In this document: piece after piece, positions 53,663-62,623 of the stretch
How the letters are laid out: each line of letters opens with the position of its first letter
Position numbering within the stretch: position 1 is the stretch's first letter
Source of the DNA: JBJXGE01 sp046154185
GTDB taxonomy: Bacteria; Planctomycetota; UBA8108; UBA1146; JAJFFE01
Direction of reading: 5' to 3'
DNA length: 64,000 nt
Assembly (NCBI GenBank): GCA_046154185.1
Contig: JBJXGE010000058.1
Location: 159,056 to 223,055, forward strand
Program-made: the position numbers and the translations under genes
Notes under the pieces: generated by a model
Told to the model about the DNA's origin: nothing
Database searches by the model: none
What the model saw: the letters and a program-made list of their open reading frames with translations, nothing else

Positions 53663-54391
53663 TTAGTAACGTCGCGACTCGACGCGGAAAATGTTGAGGA
53701 ACAAAAACAACACCGTACCGCACACGAAATACAACACGTCACTGAGCGCCACGACACCCCGTTCGATGCTGCTGAAGTGGGTTTCAACGCCGATGTTTTC
53801 GAATGCGGTCGCGAGCTGCGACCCTTCTCCGATGAGAAAGATCGCCGTGCGGGCGCTAAAGAACAACACGAGTCCGACACCGGCGATCAGACCGACGAGA
53901 AGCGCCACGACTTGATTGGTCGTGAGACTAGAAATGAAAGCGCCCAGCGCGACGAACATGGCGCCCATCAGCAGCGTGCCGAAGTAACCGCCGATGATCG
54001 GTCCCCAATCCGGGTCACCGAGAAAGCCGACGCCGATGGTGATGCCGAGCGTCAAAGTGAGTCCGATCACCAGCACCGTGTACGCCGCGAGGAATTTACC
54101 GATCACGATTTGGGGCACTTTGTAGGGCAGTGTCAGCAAGATCTCGGCGGTTCCGACGCGCAGTTCTTCGGCCCACAATCGCATCGTGATGGCGGGCACG
54201 AACACGAACAATACAAACGGCATCAAGCTAAAGAAGTTGCGCATGTCGGCGCGGTCTTCGATGAAAAACGGCAGGTACTTGAAGAACCAAAACGACATGA
54301 AGCCGACGAGTATCGGCAAGAAGATGTACGCGATCGGCGTGTTGAAGTAACTCCGCAGCTCGCGCTTGTAGATGACCCACATACCTTGCAT
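53663..54391 (-). CDS. gldF: ABC-2 type permease (GldF-like)
   Basis: 242 aa with six predicted membrane segments: AYIFLPILVGFMSFWFFKYL, FFSLMPFVLFVFVPAITM, LAAYTVLVIGLTLTLGI, GTLLMGAMFVALGAFISSL, VVALLVGLIAGVGLVLFF and a final VLYFVCGTVLFLFLN. RLWAEELRVGTAEILLTLPY is the conserved loop of GldF-type permeases. It starts 3 nt after the ATPase gene stop. Confidence 0.87.
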   Translation of the reverse strand: MQGMWVIYKRELRSYFNTPIAYIFLPILVGFMSFWFFKYLPFFIEDRADMRNFFSLMPFVLFVFVPAITMRLWAEELRVGTAEILLTLPYKVPQIVIGKFLAAYTVLVIGLTLTLGITIGVGFLGDPDWGPIIGGYFGTLLMGAMFVALGAFISSLTTNQVVALLVGLIAGVGLVLFFSARTAIFLIGEGSQLATAFENIGVETHFSSIERGVVALSDVLYFVCGTVLFLFLNIFRVESRRY

Positions 54392-54394
54392 GAG

Positions 54395-55393
54395 CTACGC
54401 CTTCCTTCCGCTGCCAGTGAGTTGCAAATACGCCTGCTCGAGACTCTGACGCGGTCGGCGCACTTCTTCGAGGCGCCCACCGAGACGTGTCACGCGCGCG
54501 GCCAAGTCGCCGACATTCGGCACGCGATTCTCACCGGAAAAGCGGTAGACATGGTGCGTCGTCAAGTTTTCGTGCGCGATCATGTCGCCGAGCCCGAATT
54601 CGTGCATTGGCGCGCCGGTCAAATCGCGATCGCCGATCACGATCTCCCAGGTTCCGAGGCCCGCGACTCGACCGAGTTCTTCCGGCGTGCCGTTTGCGAT
54701 CAATTGACCGTCGCGAATGATCATGACGCGCGTACAGATCGCCGAGATCTCTTGCAAGATGTGCGTGCTGAAGATGAGCGCCTTTGTCTGCGCTAATTGG
54801 CTCAAGAGCTGGCGAATCTCGATGATTTGTTGCGGATCGAGGCCGTTCGTCGGCTCGTCGAGAATGAGAATCTCCGGGTCGTGCAAGATCGCTTGTGCGA
54901 GCCCGACGCGCTGCTTGTAACCCTTCGACAGCGAGCCCGTCAGCCGCTTGCGCATGCGCGTCAGTCCGAGGCGCTCGATCGCCGAATCGACGCGCTGGCG
55001 CGCTTCAGCACCGACCAACTCGCGACTCGCGGCGATGAACTCGAGATATTCGACTACCTGCATCTCCGGATAGAGCGGCAGCGCTTCGGGCAAGTAGCCG
55101 AACTTGCGGCGCGCGGCCAGCGGTTCGAGGGCGATATCGTGACCGCAGATTTTCACGGTGCCCGCATCGGCGGCGATGTACCCGGTCATGATCTTGAGCG
55201 TAGTGCTCTTGCCGGCGCCGTTCGGTCCGAGGAAGCCGAGGATTTCTCCGCGTCTCACTTCGAAACTGACGTCGGCGACAGCGCGCGTCGGACCATAGGT
55301 CTTTTTCAGACCGGCGACCTGCACTAGGGCAGGCGCATTGGTCCCGGCCATGGCGGAACGAGCACCCGCCTGCGGAAAGGTCTCCGTCGGCAT
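54395..55393 (-). CDS. gldA: ABC transporter ATPase (GldA-like)
   Basis: 332 aa from the ATG at 55393, chosen because AGAGG lies 8 nt upstream; the ATG at 55399 is only 2 nt from it. Walker A GPNGAGKSTTLKIM, signature LSKGYKQRVGLAQAI, Walker B ILILDEPTNGLDP and the H-loop in FSTHILQE are complete. The C-terminal domain (WEIVIGDRDLTGAP) is typical of ABC-2 ATPases. An upstream extension to 55537 would precede the predicted promoter, supporting the shorter form. First gene of the Gld-type operon. Confidence 0.9.
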   Translation of the reverse strand: MPTETFPQAGARSAMAGTNAPALVQVAGLKKTYGPTRAVADVSFEVRRGEILGFLGPNGAGKSTTLKIMTGYIAADAGTVKICGHDIALEPLAARRKFGYLPEALPLYPEMQVVEYLEFIAASRELVGAEARQRVDSAIERLGLTRMRKRLTGSLSKGYKQRVGLAQAILHDPEILILDEPTNGLDPQQIIEIRQLLSQLAQTKALIFSTHILQEISAICTRVMIIRDGQLIANGTPEELGRVAGLGTWEIVIGDRDLTGAPMHEFGLGDMIAHENLTTHHVYRFSGENRVPNVGDLAARVTRLGGRLEEVRRPRQSLEQAYLQLTGSGRKA

Positions 55394-55519
55394 GGACATG
55401 TCCTCTCCCAGCTCGGCTGGGTGTTGGTAGTAATTGAAGCCAGCGGCAAATCGCGGAGCGCGTTTGCCATGACGATTCCTGATCGCGGGTCCAGCATCGT
55501 CAGCTTGGCAAGGCGGAAA

Positions 55520-55547
55520 AATATAGACACCTGGCAACAGATTGCAA
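55520..55547 (-). promoter_or_regulatory. Sigma70-type promoter for the gldA-F-G operon
   Basis: On the minus strand: -35 TTGCAA (55547-55542), 16-nt spacer, -10 TATATT (55525-55520). Matches are 4/6 and 5/6 to the consensus. Transcription would start near 55513, giving a leader of about 120 nt before the ATG at 55393. It is the best promoter pair I see in the window. Confidence 0.45.
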
Positions 55548-55573
55548 TATCTACCGGGCGGCGCGGGATTCCC

Positions 55574-56188
55574 TTAGGCGCACACGCGCAAAGACTTTAG
55601 CCGCGGAACGAACTCGTAGAGGAGCGTGTCCGCGACTTCGACCCACGACTGAATCTTGATCGCGCGGTCGATCTCGGCGAGGAGCGCCGGGAAGGCGCGG
55701 CGGAATTCTTCGACGTCCGGCTCGCTCGCGGCGCCGGCGCAGCGCAAGCCATCGAGCACAAGCTGGAGCTCCTCGAGCATCGTCGCGACCCGAGCGAGAT
55801 GGGCGCTCCACTCGCCGCGGCCGAGCGCTTCGCCGAGCTCTTGCGCGAGTTCGATGAAGCGCGGCAGCGTATTGAACAACTCCGCGCGGATGAGCGATTG
55901 TTGCTGGTCGAGGTCGGCCGGCGACTCGTTGCGCAGTTCGGGTGAGGTGCCCGTGATCTCGACACGCGACAAGACGGGACCTTCATGTAGCCGGGCGTAC
56001 GACCCGCTTTCGGCGCGCGGCGCGCTCCAGCCTTTCGGGCTCGTGAGCGCAGCCGGTAATTCGTGACCATCGACCGTGATCGCGAGGTCGGTCCAGCCCT
56101 GGCGCACGAGTTCTTCGATCATCGCCTTCAGCGCGACGGTCTCGGCGCTCGCCAAGACTTGGCCGTTAATGCGATACGCGATGCTCAA
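55574..56188 (-). CDS. Hypothetical protein, 204 aa
   Basis: Start at a TTG (56188) because AGGAGG lies 6 nt upstream; other starts have none. No signal peptide or membrane segment. The N-terminal third looks like a small alpha/beta unit (IAYRINGQVLASAETVALKA, WTDLAITVDGHELPAAL); the rest is helical (LIRAELFNTLPRFIELAQEL, VATMLEELQLVLDGLR, EEFRRAFPALLAEID). A conserved family was not recognised. Probably cytoplasmic, upstream of the divergent TolB-like gene. Confidence 0.6.
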   Translation of the reverse strand: MSIAYRINGQVLASAETVALKAMIEELVRQGWTDLAITVDGHELPAALTSPKGWSAPRAESGSYARLHEGPVLSRVEITGTSPELRNESPADLDQQQSLIRAELFNTLPRFIELAQELGEALGRGEWSAHLARVATMLEELQLVLDGLRCAGAASEPDVEEFRRAFPALLAEIDRAIKIQSWVEVADTLLYEFVPRLKSLRVCA

Positions 56189-56286
56189 ACTTCGCCTCCT
56201 CGGGCGCAAAACCTGCCGCCGAGCGATCCGCCCCCCTTCAGCCGAACCTGCTTCGACCGATAAGTAAGGTGAGAGGCGGACGAATC

Positions 56287-57282
56287 ATGACCACGAACGA
56301 ATCGAAAAGAAACAGCACGTCGAGCGCGCGACTGTTGCTGCTCTTGCCACTCGCGCTTTCCCTCGCCGGCTGCCTCCTGCCAGGCGCCGCGCACGAATCG
56401 GCGACGCGCCCGATCAGTCGCGAATCGACGGACGCCGGCGAGTCGACTCCGTACGCCACTTGGCAACAACATTCCCCCGGCGACATCGGCGAAGACTTGT
56501 ATGCGGAGTCGCTCTCGAACGGGGCCTTGCTCTACTCGTCGAATCGGCACAGCTACGAGTACAAGCTCTACCTGCGCGAGCCGGATGGCGGCCGACTCGA
56601 GCGGCTCACCGAGGGACCCGGAGACGATGCATTCGCCGCCGTTTGTCCGGCCGACCAACGCATTGCATTTGCATCGAACCGCAGCGGCACGTGGCAGCTT
56701 TACCTCATGAACACGTTTGAAGATCGCACGCCCGAGCGTCTCGCGGATCTGGGAGTCGAAGCGCAGCATCCGAGTTGGTCACCGGATGGAACGCGTCTCG
56801 CTTACAGCCGCCGCTCGCCCGTCACGGGTGAATGGGAGATTTGGATTCTCACCATCGCGAGCCACGCAAGCGAGCGAGTGACGGAGGGGCTCTTTCCGGT
56901 CTTCAGTCCTGCTGGCGACAAACTGGTTTTTCAACGCCATCGCGCCCGCGACGCCGAGTGGTTCAGCATCTGGACCATCGACCTGAACGGGACGCATGAG
57001 CAAGAGATCGTGAGCGGCCCCGACTGGGGCGCGGTCAATCCCGATTGGTCGCCGGATGGCGGCTGGATCGTGTTCAACAGCGTCTCGAAGAGTCCGCACA
57101 CCCGCGCCGACACCAGCCTCGGCGATGATATCTGGTGCGTGCGTCGCGACGGCACCAGCCTCCGACGGCTCACGTTCAAGCGCACTCCAGAGTGGAATCC
57201 CACATGGAGCGTCGATGGCCGTATATTCTTCAGCGCCACCGACGACAGCGGACAGACGGCGATCTGGAGCCTGCGGCCGTAG
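56287..57282 (+). CDS. TolB-like beta-propeller lipoprotein
   Basis: 331 aa from the ATG at 56287. Lipobox ALSLAGC (C29). The mature part consists of WD40-like PD40 repeats seen in TolB: QHPSWSPDGTRLAYSRR, FPVFSPAGDKLVFQRHR, VNPDWSPDGGWIVFNS and EWNPTWSVDGRIFFSA, enough for a six-bladed propeller. Probably a periplasmic or outer-membrane protein-binding platform. It is not TolB itself, because the TolB N-terminal domain is missing and no tol/pal genes are near. Confidence 0.8.
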   Translation: MTTNESKRNSTSSARLLLLLPLALSLAGCLLPGAAHESATRPISRESTDAGESTPYATWQQHSPGDIGEDLYAESLSNGALLYSSNRHSYEYKLYLREPDGGRLERLTEGPGDDAFAAVCPADQRIAFASNRSGTWQLYLMNTFEDRTPERLADLGVEAQHPSWSPDGTRLAYSRRSPVTGEWEIWILTIASHASERVTEGLFPVFSPAGDKLVFQRHRARDAEWFSIWTIDLNGTHEQEIVSGPDWGAVNPDWSPDGGWIVFNSVSKSPHTRADTSLGDDIWCVRRDGTSLRRLTFKRTPEWNPTWSVDGRIFFSATDDSGQTAIWSLRP

Positions 57283-57392
57283 CGGCTTCGTGTTAATACC
57301 ACCGCGCTCGCGCTGCAGGTCCGATTGCCGGGGCCTCGTGCCGTCGCTTGATCACGCAAGTTTCCATCCGTCACGGCCGCAAAGGAGACCTC

Positions 57393-58724
57393 ATGTCAGC
57401 GCATCCCTGCCTCGCCGGATTGCTCATTCCACTCCTCTTCACTTTGCCCGTCGCGGCCGGCGAGGCTGAAGTCGCGGCGCGTGCCATCGCGCTGGCCGCC
57501 AAGAACGGGGAGTTCGAAAAGGTCCGCGGCGTCATCACGGAGCTCGGGCGCTCGACCGACGAGAAAGCGCCGAACGTCATATTCGGTGCGTTCGCGCTCG
57601 TGCCGCCGCATGAGATCATGGCCGAGAGCATCAACGCGTTCATTGCGCTCGGCCCCGACCGGATCGCGCCGGCCTTCGACGATTTACTCAAGAAGAAAAA
57701 ACCGAACGAACTCATCCTCGCCACCGTCGTTGCGGTCGCGGAGAAAATTACTGACGCGCGCGCCGAGGCATGGCTTGTCCGCGGCATCGAGTCGCATAAT
57801 TATTTTGTCTATCGCAACGCCATCCCGCCGTTGGTTGAGCGGCGTTCGAAACTCGCGATCCCGGCGCTCATCGATTTGCTCGAGAAAGTCGGCTTCGCGC
57901 CGAGCACCGAGTCTTATCTCGCGCGCGATGGTCTCATCGCGCTCACGGGACTCGATTACGCAACGCTCGCGGAGTGGCGCGAGTTTTGGAAGCTGCAAGG
58001 CGAGACGTTCGACCCCAAGCAGCTCGACGAAGCGCAGAAGGGTCGCACCGGGGTTGAGCGCAAGCGCAGCGGCGACTTCAAGGTGCCGAAGTTTTTCGAC
58101 GTCGAGGTTCACAGCGATCATGTTGTGTTCGTTGTCGACGTATCCGGCTCGATGCAAATGTACGACGACGATGGCGAAAAAATCGGCGAGGGCCCGGATC
58201 ACAAAACCAAGGAGCGGCTCGCGCGCGCCAAGCACAATCTCATCGACGCCCTCAGCAATTTGCCGAAGTATTCGCACTTCAACATCATCACCTACAGCGG
58301 TTGGAACAAACTCTTCAGCCCCAAAGGCAGCGTGCCGGCCGACGCGGCGTGGAAGAAAAAGGCGATCGAGTTTGTCGAGAACTTGCGGGCAGATGGCCCG
58401 ACCCACACCGACGACGCGCTCGCAGAGGCTTTCAAAGACACGACGCTCGATACGATCTTCCTGCTTTCCGACGGCGCGCCGACGCGCGAAGGCAAAAAGA
58501 CCAAGGAACTCATTCCACAGATACTCGAGCAGGTGCAACGACTCAACCGACTACCGCGCGTGAAGATCTTCACGTTCGGCTACGAGGGCGAAGGCAAGTG
58601 GCCCCACGACAAATCAAAGCCGACCGGCAAGCCAGATCCCGACGCGCCGACGCCGCAGGATCTGATCGATTTCTTGAAGAAGCTCGCCGAGCAAAACGGC
58701 GGCAAGTACACGCCGGTCAAGTAG
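57393..58724 (+). CDS. Secreted HEAT-repeat / von Willebrand factor A protein
   Basis: 443 aa from the ATG at 57393, with AAAGGAGA just upstream. Signal peptide (LIPLLFTLPVAAGEAE). Helical HEAT-like repeats run to about residue 190, including SKLAIPALIDLLEKVGF. A VWA domain follows, with MIDAS motif DVSGS near residue 249, then the Thr in DGPTHTDDAL and Asp in FLLSDGAPTREG. VWA domains bind partners through a divalent metal. A strong hairpin follows the stop. Confidence 0.85.
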   Translation: MSAHPCLAGLLIPLLFTLPVAAGEAEVAARAIALAAKNGEFEKVRGVITELGRSTDEKAPNVIFGAFALVPPHEIMAESINAFIALGPDRIAPAFDDLLKKKKPNELILATVVAVAEKITDARAEAWLVRGIESHNYFVYRNAIPPLVERRSKLAIPALIDLLEKVGFAPSTESYLARDGLIALTGLDYATLAEWREFWKLQGETFDPKQLDEAQKGRTGVERKRSGDFKVPKFFDVEVHSDHVVFVVDVSGSMQMYDDDGEKIGEGPDHKTKERLARAKHNLIDALSNLPKYSHFNIITYSGWNKLFSPKGSVPADAAWKKKAIEFVENLRADGPTHTDDALAEAFKDTTLDTIFLLSDGAPTREGKKTKELIPQILEQVQRLNRLPRVKIFTFGYEGEGKWPHDKSKPTGKPDPDAPTPQDLIDFLKKLAEQNGGKYTPVK

Positions 58725-58742
58725 AGCAACTATTGGTTGGAA

Positions 58743-58776
58743 CGAGTTCAGCGGCAATCTTGACCGCTTGAACTCG
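58743..58776 (+). terminator. Hairpin downstream of the VWA gene
   Basis: Arms CGAGTTC-A-GCGG and CCGC-TT-GAACTCG around a 9-nt loop, 18 nt after the stop at 58724. The stem is 11 bp with a small internal loop. No U run follows, so termination is only suggested by position between two plus-strand genes. Confidence 0.45.
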
Positions 58777-58876
58777 CCGATCCTGGCGCGACATTCGAAA
58801 TCTGCCGTAACAAACTGCGCGCGAGCCGGACTGCATCGACGCCGCTGGCACGCAGCCGGCTAGGAACAGAGACAAC

Positions 58877-60325
58877 ATGGAGCGGAGACCCAACGCGCAA
58901 AAGCCAAGGCTGTCACTCGCCTTTTTCGCGGCATGGAGTGGATTTTTGATCGGGTGTGCAGCCCAACCACCAGTGCCCGACCTGGGCCGTGTGTACAGTC
59001 GCGCCGCCATGCAAAGCGACGAGCTGCGCAACCCCGTGATCGTGATCCCCGGAATCCTCGGATCAAAGTTGGCGCAGTCCGGGACCGGCCGCATCGTTTG
59101 GGGCGCGTTTACGCCGACCGTCGCGGATCCCGCGACGGCGGATGGCGCTCAGCTCATCGCATTGCCGATGCAAATCGGGTCCGAACTTCGGGAGCTTACG
59201 GACGACGTCGTCGCAACCGGCGCGCTCGATACCATACAAGTGCAGCTCTTCGGGATTCCGTTTCAGCAGCGTGCCTATCAGCAGATTCTCGGCGCTTTGG
59301 GTGTTGGCGGCTATCGCGATCAACAGCTCAGCGAGGCAGGCGCCATCGATTACGGAGACATGCACTTCACTTGCTTTCAATTCGCCTACGACTGGCGACG
59401 CGACTTGGTCGAGAACGCGGCACAGCTCGAAACTTTTATCCGTGAGCGCAAGCGACTAGTTGAAAGCGAACTTCGCGAACGCTTCGGCATCGAGCGCGAC
59501 GTGAAGTTTGACATCGTGGCGCATTCCATGGGCGGTCTCGTGGCGCGTTATCTTCTGCGTTACGGCAGCCAGGACCTGCCGCTCGACGGCTCGCTTCCGA
59601 AACCAACCTGGGCCGGAAAGCAGTTGATCGGACGTCTGTTGCTAGTCGGGACGCCAAACGCCGGCAGTCCCGATGCGGTCCGGCAACTCGTCGATGGCTT
59701 TCAGCCAGCGCCGCTGCTACCGAATTACTCGCAGGCGATTCTTGGCACGATGCCCGCGATCTATCAGCTCTTGCCACGCGATCGGCACGGGCCGCTCGTC
59801 TCGGCGGCCGATCCGACGCAACGCATAGAGCGGCTTTTCGACGTGAAATTCTGGGAGGAAGCGCGTTGGGGGCTCGCTGATCCGGCGCGCGACGCCGACT
59901 TGCAACGGCTGCTGCCCGGGGTCGTTGACGCGGCGGAGCGGCGACGCATCGCGCTCGATCACCTCGCGAAATGTCTCGAGCGCGCGCGTCGCTTCCATGC
60001 CGCGATGGATGCGCCGCTCGTGCCGCCGACTGGTAGGGAAGCGGATTTGTTCGCGGGCGACGCGATGGAGACGGTGGCGGTGCTCGCTGTCGATCCCGCG
60101 ACCGGGCGCCTCACGAATCACAGCTATGCGCCCGGCGACGTGACGGTCTCGCGCGCGAGTGCGCTGCTCGACGAACGCGTCGGCGGCACCTGGTCGCCAA
60201 GTCTCAACTCTCCGATTGCTTGGGATCGCGTCCAGTTCTTGTTTCGCGACCACCTCGGGCTCACAACCGATCCGTCGTTCACCGACAACGTGCTTTACTC
60301 GTTGCTCGAGGATCCCACGAGGTGA
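58877..60325 (+). CDS. LCAT-like alpha/beta hydrolase, predicted lipoprotein
   Basis: 482 aa. Lipobox-like GFLIGC (C27). VIVIPGILGSKL is the oxyanion strand and AHSMGG at 215-220 holds the nucleophile Ser217. YDWRRDLVENAAQLE fits the lecithin:cholesterol acyltransferase family. The acid is probably the Asp in APGDVTVSRA and the His is in FRDHLGLTTDPSFTD near the C-terminus. Likely an envelope lipase or acyltransferase. The downstream region to 60505 has no gene before the convergent hydrolase. Confidence 0.83.
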   Translation: MERRPNAQKPRLSLAFFAAWSGFLIGCAAQPPVPDLGRVYSRAAMQSDELRNPVIVIPGILGSKLAQSGTGRIVWGAFTPTVADPATADGAQLIALPMQIGSELRELTDDVVATGALDTIQVQLFGIPFQQRAYQQILGALGVGGYRDQQLSEAGAIDYGDMHFTCFQFAYDWRRDLVENAAQLETFIRERKRLVESELRERFGIERDVKFDIVAHSMGGLVARYLLRYGSQDLPLDGSLPKPTWAGKQLIGRLLLVGTPNAGSPDAVRQLVDGFQPAPLLPNYSQAILGTMPAIYQLLPRDRHGPLVSAADPTQRIERLFDVKFWEEARWGLADPARDADLQRLLPGVVDAAERRRIALDHLAKCLERARRFHAAMDAPLVPPTGREADLFAGDAMETVAVLAVDPATGRLTNHSYAPGDVTVSRASALLDERVGGTWSPSLNSPIAWDRVQFLFRDHLGLTTDPSFTDNVLYSLLEDPTR

Positions 60326-60505
60326 GTCGATGCAACTCGGACCGTCGCGCGTGGCACTGAGTGCTGCTCGCGCTTGACGAACTCGGTCTCTTTCGCGCGC
60401 GGGAACCGGGCCGCGCGCTTGAAACGCGAACCGCAGGCGCGCGACTTTGCTGATGGGGCCGGTTTCCGTCCGGTGCTCCGCGGTCTCGCGACGAGCCACA
60501 TTTCG

Positions 60506-61696
60506 CTAGGTGGGTTTGGTCACTTGTTTGGTTTCTCGGGCGTGCTTTCGCCAATGTTCAATGATCAGCTGCATAGCGGCTCGACACGCCGCATCGCCGG
60601 CAGCGCCACCTTGATTGCAGGCGACCAAGAAGGCGACGTGGTCGCCGGGTGAAAGCCACACGAAGGTGTGCCAGCGCGGACTGCTGCCGTGGTGGCCAAG
60701 GACTGGACCGCTCGCCCAATCCGCGCGCGCCGTCGAAAACCCGCACGTGTAATCGGATTCACGGATCGGGCGGTGCATATCTTCCAGCGTTTCGCTCGCC
60801 AATAGCGGTTGTCCGCCGCCCGCGTGCAGCGCGACGAATTTCGCCCAATCCGGAAGCGATGCGTGCACATCGCCCGCCGGTCCGTACCAAGGTGGAACGA
60901 CGGCCAACAAGCCGTTGGGATCGGCGGCGACTCGGCGCCCAAATATCAGCATATGACCCCAGGGTTCGTCCTGCGGGTTCTGCATCGCCTTGCCGGGCGG
61001 GCCGAAGCCGGCCGACGACATGCCGAGCGGTTCGAATAGATATTCCCGCATGGCCGTTTCCCAGGTCTTCGAGGTCACCCTTTCGATCACGGCGCCGGCA
61101 ATCAAGAACCCGGTATTCGAGTAGGGGCCGCGCCGGCCGGGCGGCGCGGTCGGAGTATTGGCGGTAACAGCGCGCGTGATGGCCAAACGTTGCTCGCGCG
61201 GCGAGCCGGCGTTTCGAATTTCCTCGCCGAAGCCGCCGCCGGATCTCTGATCGAGCGGCAAGCCTGCTCGATGGTCGACCAACTCGCGCACAGTCACGCC
61301 GCGAATGTTTTCCTGCATGGCGCCGGCAAGTTCGGGAAAAATCGCACCCAGGGTGGAGTCCCAACGGAGTTGCCCGGTTTCGACCAATTTCGCGAGCACA
61401 GTCGCCGTCATGGCTTTTCCACAAGAGCTCAGGTGCCAGCGATCATGAAGATCGATCGGCGCATCATCTCCCGCGACCCGCACGCCCGCGGTCGCGACCG
61501 CGGCGATCTCGTCGTTTGCGAGAATGAGAACGGCGAGCGCCGGTACCGCTTGCGCCGCGCAGATGGTTGCGAGCGCTTGCTGGAGTTCGGTGGACTCGCG
61601 TGGAATCACTCCGCCGTTGGCAGTTCGATTTTGCGCGCAGCCGACCAACGCGAGAATCACTACAGAGCACGTGAAGCTTCGAGTTCGTTCAAACAC
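60506..61696 (-). CDS. Serine hydrolase, beta-lactamase/PBP fold (class C-like), lipoprotein
   Basis: 396 aa. Lipobox LALVGC (C20). The SxxK motif is SCGK at 91-94, the YxN motif is YSN at 192-194 (GRRGPYSNTGFLIAG), and HHGSSPRWHTF near the C-terminus fills the HxG-type third motif. These place it in the beta-lactamase-related family that includes esterases and D-aminopeptidases. Substrate cannot be read from motifs, so antibiotic resistance should not be assumed. Divergent from the His-rich gene. Confidence 0.82.
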   Translation of the reverse strand: MFERTRSFTCSVVILALVGCAQNRTANGGVIPRESTELQQALATICAAQAVPALAVLILANDEIAAVATAGVRVAGDDAPIDLHDRWHLSSCGKAMTATVLAKLVETGQLRWDSTLGAIFPELAGAMQENIRGVTVRELVDHRAGLPLDQRSGGGFGEEIRNAGSPREQRLAITRAVTANTPTAPPGRRGPYSNTGFLIAGAVIERVTSKTWETAMREYLFEPLGMSSAGFGPPGKAMQNPQDEPWGHMLIFGRRVAADPNGLLAVVPPWYGPAGDVHASLPDWAKFVALHAGGGQPLLASETLEDMHRPIRESDYTCGFSTARADWASGPVLGHHGSSPRWHTFVWLSPGDHVAFLVACNQGGAAGDAACRAAMQLIIEHWRKHARETKQVTKPT

Positions 61697-61998
61697 GCTT
61701 TGACCCTCTCGGGAAGTACGCCCCGCGGTTCGATGGCCGTTCGCGAAACGACAAGGGCCCCATGGCTCCGCGCCGAGTGTCTCGAAGATAGAGCTGGACT
61801 CGGCGGCCCCGGCGAACTGACCGAGCGCAATGGACCGCGTTGGAGTATCGCCGCGTGGCGCACCGCCATGAGGTCGTGATCGCGGGTGATCCTACCACCG
61901 GCCCACCGTCGGTGAAGTGATCGACGCCGAACGCCGTGACCCGGGGTGCCCGCGCGAGGACTTTACTTTGCAGGTCCAAGTGAGTATCAATCCTCCGC
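61697..61998. other. Divergent intergenic region, hydrolase / His-rich gene
   Basis: 302 bp, upstream of both genes. I see no clear promoter, inverted repeat or coding frame with plausible composition. Confidence 0.35.
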
Positions 61999-62463
61999 AT
62001 GAAGATGGACCTCTCAAGGCCGCCGAGTCGCGCAGCGCTGCACATCGCTTGGTGTGGTTACGCGCTGTATTGGTTGCTCACGTTGGTGCATCCGTTTCTC
62101 GAACCGCACGCGCACGAGCATTTTCCTGGTCAACACGGTCACGATCACGCGCTCGAACACGATCACGCGCTCGAACACGATCATGAGCACCATCACGCGG
62201 CCGGCCATTCCGCGACGGTGTGCGCCGCCGACTGCGGCGACGATTGCGACGACCCAAATCACCGTCACCACGACAACGAGCCGAGCTGCGGTCAGACCTG
62301 TCCGCTTTGTAAGTCACCGGGCCCAGGAGTTCAGCTTCGCGCGTCGGTTGGAATCGTCAGTCGACAACTCATCGCGGAATCGCTCCCGCCCACGGTTGAG
62401 AATCTCCAACTCGCGCCGTCCCTGACTTCGCTCGAGCCGCGCGCCCCGCCCGTTATCGGCTAG
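61999..62463 (+). CDS. Small His/Cys-rich membrane-anchored protein, putative metal binder
   Basis: 154 aa. One hydrophobic segment (AWCGYALYWLLTLVHPFL), then a His-rich stretch (HAHEHFPGQHGHDHALEHDH, followed by EHHHAAGH) and a Cys cluster (VCAADCGDDCDDPNHRHH, SCGQTCPLC). The CPLC motif recalls DUF2946-type small membrane proteins, a weak match. The DNA under the His stretch has a tandem 18-bp repeat (62143-62178). Zn, Ni or Cu binding is likely from composition. It is followed 160 nt later by an outer-membrane channel gene. No Shine-Dalgarno is evident. Confidence 0.6.
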   Translation: MKMDLSRPPSRAALHIAWCGYALYWLLTLVHPFLEPHAHEHFPGQHGHDHALEHDHALEHDHEHHHAAGHSATVCAADCGDDCDDPNHRHHDNEPSCGQTCPLCKSPGPGVQLRASVGIVSRQLIAESLPPTVENLQLAPSLTSLEPRAPPVIG

Positions 62464-62623
62464 TCCGCCTATTCGTCGACGGAGTTCGTCGGCGCAAATT
62501 TCCGCAACATTCGTTCTTCATCGCGAGACAACGATCGCACGCGGTCGAGAGCGCTCCAGTGCGCACGGCGACTCGCGTTCGTTCATCTTCGCGAACGAAC
62601 ATCGAAATAGGACTGCAACTAGC

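Noticed and set aside
60326..60505. Small gene between the LCAT-like and serine hydrolase genes
   Set aside because: 180 bp, tail to tail; the only open frames run into the neighbours on the wrong strand and have atypical composition.
60506..61696. Antibiotic-resistance beta-lactamase
   Set aside because: The fold motifs are present but they are shared with esterases and peptidases; nothing points to beta-lactam hydrolysis.
61720..61745. tRNA-like T-loop (GCGGTTCGATGGC)
   Set aside because: No acceptor stem or anticodon arm can be formed around it.
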